Source: Alphaproteobacteria bacterium UBA6411 (GTDB taxonomy: Bacteria; Pseudomonadota; Alphaproteobacteria; CAAGCB01; CAG-977). From it: a stretch of 26,485 bases of DNA. Shown in pieces: positions 22,265 to 26,485 of this stretch. The stretch's first letter is position 1, and each line of letters opens with the position of its first letter. The notes under the pieces were generated by a model. It did no database searches. It was not told where the DNA came from and saw only the letters and a list, made by a program, of their open reading frames with translations. Both the position numbers and the translations under genes were made by a program. Location: the NCBI GenBank assembly GCA_002438565.1, contig DJPN01000013.1, forward strand, positions 1 through 26,485. Direction: 5' to 3'.

Positions 22265-22995
22265 GGCTCTTCTCCTTTTAAAGCGTCCAGCGCTTCGGCG
22301 ACGGTGAACGCGTTTTCGTACAAAGCCCGTCCCGTTATCACGCCCGTGATGTTCGGAACGTTCAATTTGGCGCAATCGCGCAGGTCTTGCAAGCTTGAAA
22401 TTCCCCCCGAAACGATGACGGGCGTTGAAATTTGCCGCGCCAGTTTCGCGGTGGCGGGCAGATTCGCGCCTTTCATCACGCCGTCGCGCGAAACATCCGT
22501 GTGGATAATCGCGCAAACGCCGCAGTCTTCAAAGCGTTTTGCCAGCTCGATATCCGTGACGGACGACGTTTCAGCCCAGCCTTCGACGGCGACAAAGCCG
22601 TTTTTGGCGTCGATGCCGACGGCGATTTTGTCGGGAAACAGACGGCAGGCGTCCTTGACAAAAGCGGGGTTTTTCAGCGCGGCCGTTCCCAGAATGACCC
22701 TTGCAACCCCGCAGTTCAGCCACTTTTCAATCGTGGCAAGCGAACGGATGCCGCCCCCCAGTTCGATTTTCATTTTGACGCTTGAGCAAATCGATTCAAC
22801 GGCGGCGGTGTTGACGGGCGAACCCGCGAACGCGCCGTCCAAATCGACGATGTGCAGGTATTTCGCGCCTTGCATTTCAAACGCCGAAGCCTGCGCCGCG
22901 GGGTCGGCGTTAAACACGGTCGATTGAGCCATATCGCCCTGTTTTAAACGGACGCAAGCCCCGTTTTTCAAATCGATTGCGGGCAGTAAATCCAT
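22261..22995 (-). CDS. hisA: ProFAR isomerase (HisA)
   Basis: 244 residues forming a TIM barrel that isomerises ProFAR to PRFAR in histidine synthesis. The two catalytic aspartates are visible: Asp8 in LLPAIDLKNGACVRL and the one in VGIDAKNG (about 129). Phosphate-binding loops appear as ELGGGIRS and VSGGIS, with GVITGRALYENA near the end. AAAGGG lies 8 bases before the ATG on the minus strand. It is the first gene of a leftward operon with hisE and a HIT protein. The usual partner hisF is missing between hisA and hisE. The upstream gap (22996-23074) is AT-rich and shared with a rightward gene. Confidence 0.96.
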   Translation of the reverse strand: MDLLPAIDLKNGACVRLKQGDMAQSTVFNADPAAQASAFEMQGAKYLHIVDLDGAFAGSPVNTAAVESICSSVKMKIELGGGIRSLATIEKWLNCGVARVILGTAALKNPAFVKDACRLFPDKIAVGIDAKNGFVAVEGWAETSSVTDIELAKRFEDCGVCAIIHTDVSRDGVMKGANLPATAKLARQISTPVIVSGGISSLQDLRDCAKLNVPNITGVITGRALYENAFTVAEALDALKGEEP

Positions 22996-23074
22996 AGGCC
23001 AACCCTTTCATAAAACTTTTTTTAAGGTTTTTCCGGTTATAAAATAAGCTTGGAATATAAATAACGGGTATCTG

Positions 23075-25039
23075 ATGAAAATGAAACGCTTTTTATGGTC
23101 GGTATTGTTTTTTTGCGCCGCTCAGATGCCCGCGAACGGTTTTGCGGCGACCGCGTCGGGCGAATTGGCGGAACGGCTGTTTACGTTTGACGCGAAGCTG
23201 GCGCCGATAAAGCTGGAATACGTCGATTTCAAAATCGACCGCGCCCGAACGGCCGAAGAATGGGGCAAGGATATCGGCAAATACAACTTCAAACTGTTCG
23301 GATGCAAGCGCGCCGATAAAAAGCTGGTTTTGAACCAAGGGCGCGCCATGCGCCGCGACATGAAATTCGGCGATGTGTTTTTCGAGGAAATGAACGAACT
23401 TTTCCCCGTCGTCGTTCCCAAAAACAGCCCGTATTATCCCTATTCAATCGGCGATGTCGAACCGGGGTATCTGATTACCGCGGAAATCAAGGATTTGTAC
23501 ATCAACGTGTGCGACCATTACGACTGGCGCACGCGCGTTTATTCCCAGCTGCGCAGCGGAACGGCGGAAATCAAAGTGCTGTGGCGCGTGATTACGCCGT
23601 ATAACCGCAAATTGTATTGGGAAGACGTTACGCACGGCTATGCCCGAATCGAGGACCCGATTCGCAACGGCGAGGTGCGCTTGGCTGAAAAAGCGTTCGC
23701 GGACGCTTTGGTGCGTTTAATCGGCATGCCGGGATTTTTGGAAACCATGCGCAACAAGCCCGACGCCGCCATGCTGGCGCAAGCGAAGGCGGAATTCGAC
23801 GCGCAAGTGGCGCATCATATTCAATCCCGCAACAATTTGCAGTCTTCCTATCGCCGCAACCGTGTGAAGTTTTATTCCGAACGGCACTTCATCCGCGAAT
23901 TGGAAACGTTGGAAAAGCTGGCTCCGACGCAAAACGCGATGGCGGACGACTTTGCGCACGGATTGGATGACGTTCACGGCTTGGGGGACGGACTGGCAAG
24001 CGCGATTCGCAACAAGGGAACCGATTATTCGGGCGTCGATTACGACAACATGACGGACGAAGAGCGCGCGTTGTACGACCGTTTGGCTTTGGGCGACGGC
24101 GGGGCGGAACTGTCCGATTCCGACAAAGCTTTGCTGGCGCGGATGCTGCGCGACGGCCGATTGAGCGGTATTGCCGGCCGTTTGCTGCCCGATGAAACGC
24201 TGGAACAGTCGCTTTACGGCAAAGTGCTGGACTCTTCGCCTTTGTTGCGGCTGTTCGACGGCTATCTGTTCGCTTCCGACGCGGACAAAGAAACCGTGGA
24301 TACTTTGCTGGACGGCGATTTGTCCCGTCACAGAAACAAGTACGGCTTTATCGTTTCGCCGATTGACGGCTGGATTACGATTAACAATCAAAAGCCGTTC
24401 CGCTATTTGTCGCCCGCGCGCATTTACCGCATCCGCGCCAGTGTGGTCGCCGTTTCAAACGCGGAGGATGTCGGGTCGGGATTGGTTATCGCGCCGTCTT
24501 TGGTGTTGACGAACTATTCGGTGACGAAATCGTCGCCGTACGCCAAAATCGAATTTTTGGACGGGCGCGTCGTGCCGTCCATGGTGCTGCGCGTCGACAA
24601 GCAAAAAGACGTCGCGCTGCTGTACATGCCGCCCGCAAAATTCGACAAATTCAACTGGCCGATTCCCTTGCGGCTGGATTTGCCCGATGTCGGCGAAAAA
24701 TTCTACGCTATCGGCACGCCCATGCGCGGCGGATTCGAGGGGGCGATGGAAAACGGCAAAGTCGCGGGGTACCGCTATATGGATTCGGGGGTCGATATCT
24801 TGACGACGACGAACGTCCAAAGCGTGACTCTGGGCGGCATATTGGTTGACGAAAACGGAAACGCCATCGGGCTGGCGCATGCGGGCGAAAGCTTGACGGA
24901 CAGCCGCCGCGACGGCTTTATTCCCGTGGGCGACGCTTTTGACGCTTTGAAAGTGCGGATTTTGGATCGCGATATGGACGAAACGCCGACGCAGAAAGCT
25001 TTGCGGCTGAAAAAAGCACACGACAACTATATCAAATAA
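23075..25039 (+). CDS. Secreted protein with degenerate trypsin/HtrA-like domain (pseudoprotease)
   Basis: 654 residues with a signal peptide (about 1-25, ending GFAA). The ribosome binding site is weak and the start may be ATG 23075 or 23081. Residues about 35-220 form an unassigned domain with LTAEI-type strands (YLITAEIKDLYINVC, AEIKVLWRVITPYNRKLYWED) that resembles lipoprotein-like periplasmic folds. Residues about 260-440 are charged and mostly helical. The C-terminal 190 residues have a chymotrypsin-like fold: GSGLVIAPSLVLTNYSV, DVALLYM, FYAIGTPM and TLGGILVDENGNAIGLA. The catalytic His is replaced (Ser482 in TNYSV), Asp512 is kept, and the catalytic Ser is Leu586 in TLGG, so it should not be a protease. 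The AT-rich gap before it shows TATAAA but no clear -35. Confidence 0.75.
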   Translation: MKMKRFLWSVLFFCAAQMPANGFAATASGELAERLFTFDAKLAPIKLEYVDFKIDRARTAEEWGKDIGKYNFKLFGCKRADKKLVLNQGRAMRRDMKFGDVFFEEMNELFPVVVPKNSPYYPYSIGDVEPGYLITAEIKDLYINVCDHYDWRTRVYSQLRSGTAEIKVLWRVITPYNRKLYWEDVTHGYARIEDPIRNGEVRLAEKAFADALVRLIGMPGFLETMRNKPDAAMLAQAKAEFDAQVAHHIQSRNNLQSSYRRNRVKFYSERHFIRELETLEKLAPTQNAMADDFAHGLDDVHGLGDGLASAIRNKGTDYSGVDYDNMTDEERALYDRLALGDGGAELSDSDKALLARMLRDGRLSGIAGRLLPDETLEQSLYGKVLDSSPLLRLFDGYLFASDADKETVDTLLDGDLSRHRNKYGFIVSPIDGWITINNQKPFRYLSPARIYRIRASVVAVSNAEDVGSGLVIAPSLVLTNYSVTKSSPYAKIEFLDGRVVPSMVLRVDKQKDVALLYMPPAKFDKFNWPIPLRLDLPDVGEKFYAIGTPMRGGFEGAMENGKVAGYRYMDSGVDILTTTNVQSVTLGGILVDENGNAIGLAHAGESLTDSRRDGFIPVGDAFDALKVRILDRDMDETPTQKALRLKKAHDNYIK

Positions 25040-25045
25040 GCGGGA

Positions 25046-25603
25046 TTACCGTCCGAAAAACATATCGTTCATATCGACGATTTGCGTTTTGGCGGGCAAG
25101 ATGAACACCGAATCGTCAAGTGCGGCGGCACGGATGTTTTTCATGTCGACCTGCATGTTTTCCGTTTTGGTGTAAACGGGCAAACCGAACTGCTCCGAAA
25201 CGCAGATTTGCGTTCCTTTCGCATCCGACATCATGCGGCAGGAAACGCCGTTTTTCACGGTTTCTTCCCCCAGGACGAACGTTTCGTCATCCATGGGCAA
25301 AGCCGCGTAATTCGGGGCGTTTTTGTCTTTGACGGCCATGCCCATAACGGACACGGTAACTTGGCGGCCGTCAAACAAAACGGTGGCGGGCAGGGCGGCG
25401 TTTTTGCTTTCCATTTTCCATTTATCGCCTTTTTGCGAAACATTGTAGGAAATCACGCCGTCATCGCCGGAAACCGTCATCGTGTAAACAACGCCTTGTT
25501 TCGGGCGGTTTCCATTGGCTTGACGCATAAAATCGGCGGCTGTTTGAGTTTGAGCGTTGGCGGCGGTCGAAAACAGCAAAGCGCAAAGAAAAGTTTTTTT
25601 CAT
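25046..25603 (-). CDS. Small secreted protein of unknown function
   Basis: 185 residues with a clear signal peptide (MKKTFLCALLFSTAANA, cleavage after residue 17). The mature part looks beta-rich, with GVVYTMTVSGDDGVISYNVSQKGDKWKMES and TVLFDGRQVTVSVMG, a pattern seen in LolA-like and DUF4412-like periplasmic proteins. I do not recognise a family firmly. Two cysteines (SCRMMSDAKGTQIC) could form a disulfide. The start is fixed by AGGAG, which overlaps the TAG stop of the upstream regulator gene, so both are on one transcript. Its stop is only 6 bases from the stop of the convergent pseudoprotease gene. Confidence 0.8.
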   Translation of the reverse strand: MKKTFLCALLFSTAANAQTQTAADFMRQANGNRPKQGVVYTMTVSGDDGVISYNVSQKGDKWKMESKNAALPATVLFDGRQVTVSVMGMAVKDKNAPNYAALPMDDETFVLGEETVKNGVSCRMMSDAKGTQICVSEQFGLPVYTKTENMQVDMKNIRAAALDDSVFILPAKTQIVDMNDMFFGR

Positions 25604-25612
25604 GGAAATCTC

Positions 25613-26242
25613 CTAACAAACCAGTTTGTAACCGTCCGAACCGCCGGCCGTGAAAGTCAGTCCCGTGTTTTCCAACTTTTGACGCAGGCGGTAGATGTGC
25701 GTTTCCAACGTGTGCGTTGAAATGCCTTCGCCGTATCCCCAGATGTCGCGCAACAGCGTTTCACGGTCGACGGGGGCGGCTTTGCGGTGCAGATAGTCCA
25801 GCAGGGCGGCTTCCTTTTCCGTCAGCCGGATTTCAGTCGTTTCAAACGACAGCGTTTTGGCGGAAAAGCTGAATTTCCACAGCCCTATCATCACGGCGGA
25901 ATCGTCGCTTTGTTCAAACCGCGCGGCGGCGGCAATGATTGCCGTCAGTAAAACGGGCAGACGGAACGGCTTTTGATAAATCAACGCTTCGGGGGCTTCG
26001 ACCGCGCGGGAAAGCAGATAAAACAAAGGAACTCCGCCGTTGTTTTGCGCCAGCGTTTGCCGCTGTTCTTCCGTCGGTTCGTCAAAAATCAAAGCGGAAA
26101 ACTTTTCCCGCCCCATGGCGTCGCAGGCGGCGGCGAAATCATCCGTTTCAACGACTTCGTCCGCGATGTTCAAAGCGCGGATTTCGCCAGCCAAAGCTTG
26201 ACGCGGTAAAACGGCATGGGAATAAAGCAGAATGTGGCGCAT
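25613..26242 (-). CDS. OmpR-type response regulator with degenerate receiver
   Basis: 209 residues. The ATG at 26242 (MRHILLYSHA) is chosen over a longer frame to 26308, because the extra part lacks a ribosome binding site. The receiver (1-105) keeps the phospho-acceptor-like Asp54 (LIFDEP) and the Lys91-Pro of KPF, but the acidic pair that binds Mg2+ at residues 7-8 reads Tyr-Ser, so normal phosphorylation is doubtful. The winged helix (about 120-209) is complete: RLTEKEAALLDYL, RETLLRDIWGY, HTLETHIYRLRQKL and GYKLV at the end. No sensor kinase is nearby. It is followed in the operon by a small secreted protein and is divergent to an unknown gene, either of which may be its target. Confidence 0.85.
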   Translation of the reverse strand: MRHILLYSHAVLPRQALAGEIRALNIADEVVETDDFAAACDAMGREKFSALIFDEPTEEQRQTLAQNNGGVPLFYLLSRAVEAPEALIYQKPFRLPVLLTAIIAAAARFEQSDDSAVMIGLWKFSFSAKTLSFETTEIRLTEKEAALLDYLHRKAAPVDRETLLRDIWGYGEGISTHTLETHIYRLRQKLENTGLTFTAGGSDGYKLVC

Positions 26243-26350
26243 GAGGAAATCCTTTTTCCTTTCAGTGTAGACGCGGGGATTGATTTTTTCAAACAAATAA
26301 GTTGGCATATAAATTGCATATTAAAAATCAACAAAACAGGGAGGTTTGCC
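26243..26350. other. Divergent intergenic region between regulator and unknown gene
   Basis: 108 AT-rich bases between two divergent starts. TTGATT (26280), TTGGCA (26302), TATAAA (26308) and TATTAA (26319) occur, but none pair at standard spacing, so I cannot assign promoters. It is a likely autoregulatory site for the winged-helix regulator by position only. Confidence 0.4.
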
Positions 26351-26485
26351 ATGGATGACGTGCGCTTTACGGTTGATACCGCGGTTTGGCTGGACGGGGT
26401 GACGTTTGCCGCGCCCGCATTGAAGCAAAAAGCGGAATCCCCGTCTTTCAAGGAAACGCTGACGCAAACGGAAACGGCGGTTCCC
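26351..26485 (+). CDS. Unknown protein, N-terminal part (cut by the window edge)
   Basis: An ATG with GGGAGG upstream opens 45 codons that stay open to the last base. The peptide begins MDDVRFTVDTAVWLDGVTFA and continues with a Lys/Glu/Thr-rich SFKETLTQTETAV piece. It has no signal peptide and I recognise no family. Codon use resembles the neighbours. It is divergent to the OmpR-type regulator. Confidence 0.6.
   Translation, partial: MDDVRFTVDTAVWLDGVTFAAPALKQKAESPSFKETLTQTETAVP

Noticed and set aside
21596..22927. Plus-strand open frames opposite HIT, hisE and hisA
   Set aside because: The minus-strand products carry intact family motifs.

Overview
The window looks like chromosomal DNA of an alphaproteobacterium, moderately GC-rich in genes with AT-rich gaps. 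The main evidence is the gene order rplU-rpmA-obgE-proB-proA-nadD-rsfS-rlmH-gpmI-envC-ctpA-divergent polysaccharide deacetylase-rppH, which from memory is typical of Rhodospirillales-like and related Alphaproteobacteria. The lipoprotein and EAL-like genes at the left also look like alphaproteobacterial families. I cannot fix the genus from sequence alone. The large shufflon-type pilin is reminiscent of genes I associate with host-associated uncultured members of this class, but that is an impression.

Layout. Positions 1-306 hold no convincing gene. A tRNA-Arg(ACG) lies on the minus strand (307-383) with a visible promoter and terminator. On the plus strand follow a coiled-coil lipoprotein (575-1729) with its own terminator, two tandem degenerate EAL-domain paralogues that overlap by 4 bp, and an AIM24-family protein. 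A near-consensus promoter at 5056-5085 then starts the long housekeeping run: ribosomal proteins L21 and L27, the ribosome-assembly GTPase ObgE, the first two enzymes of proline synthesis, NadD, ribosome silencing factor RsfS with an unusual lysine-rich N-terminal extension, and the 23S rRNA methyltransferase RlmH. A second, probably separately promoted run (10854-16925) contains GpmI, an EnvC-like amidase activator, a CtpA-type S41 protease, a divergent polysaccharide deacetylase and RppH. Genes within both runs are tightly packed, many with start/stop overlaps.

The accessory part begins at about 17 kb. A 1016-residue protein starts with a clear type IV prepilin peptide, continues as a long beta-rich repetitive stalk and ends in a cysteine-containing C-terminal region, like a very large PilV-type pilus-tip adhesin. 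It is followed in the same operon by a membrane-anchored protein that may be PilM-like. No pilin-assembly genes or shufflon recombinase lie in the window, so this looks like an orphan tip module. Next come a 2[4Fe-4S] ferredoxin with promoter and terminator and a tRNA with a CAT anticodon.

The right end contains a minus-strand hisA-hisE-HIT operon without hisF, a secreted protein with a trypsin/HtrA-like domain whose catalytic His and Ser are both replaced, a minus-strand pair of a degenerate-receiver OmpR-type regulator and a small periplasmic protein, and the start of an unrecognised divergent gene cut by the window edge. The most interesting candidates for new biology are the giant pilin/PilM-like pair, the tandem EAL-like proteins, the RsfS extension and the pseudoprotease.
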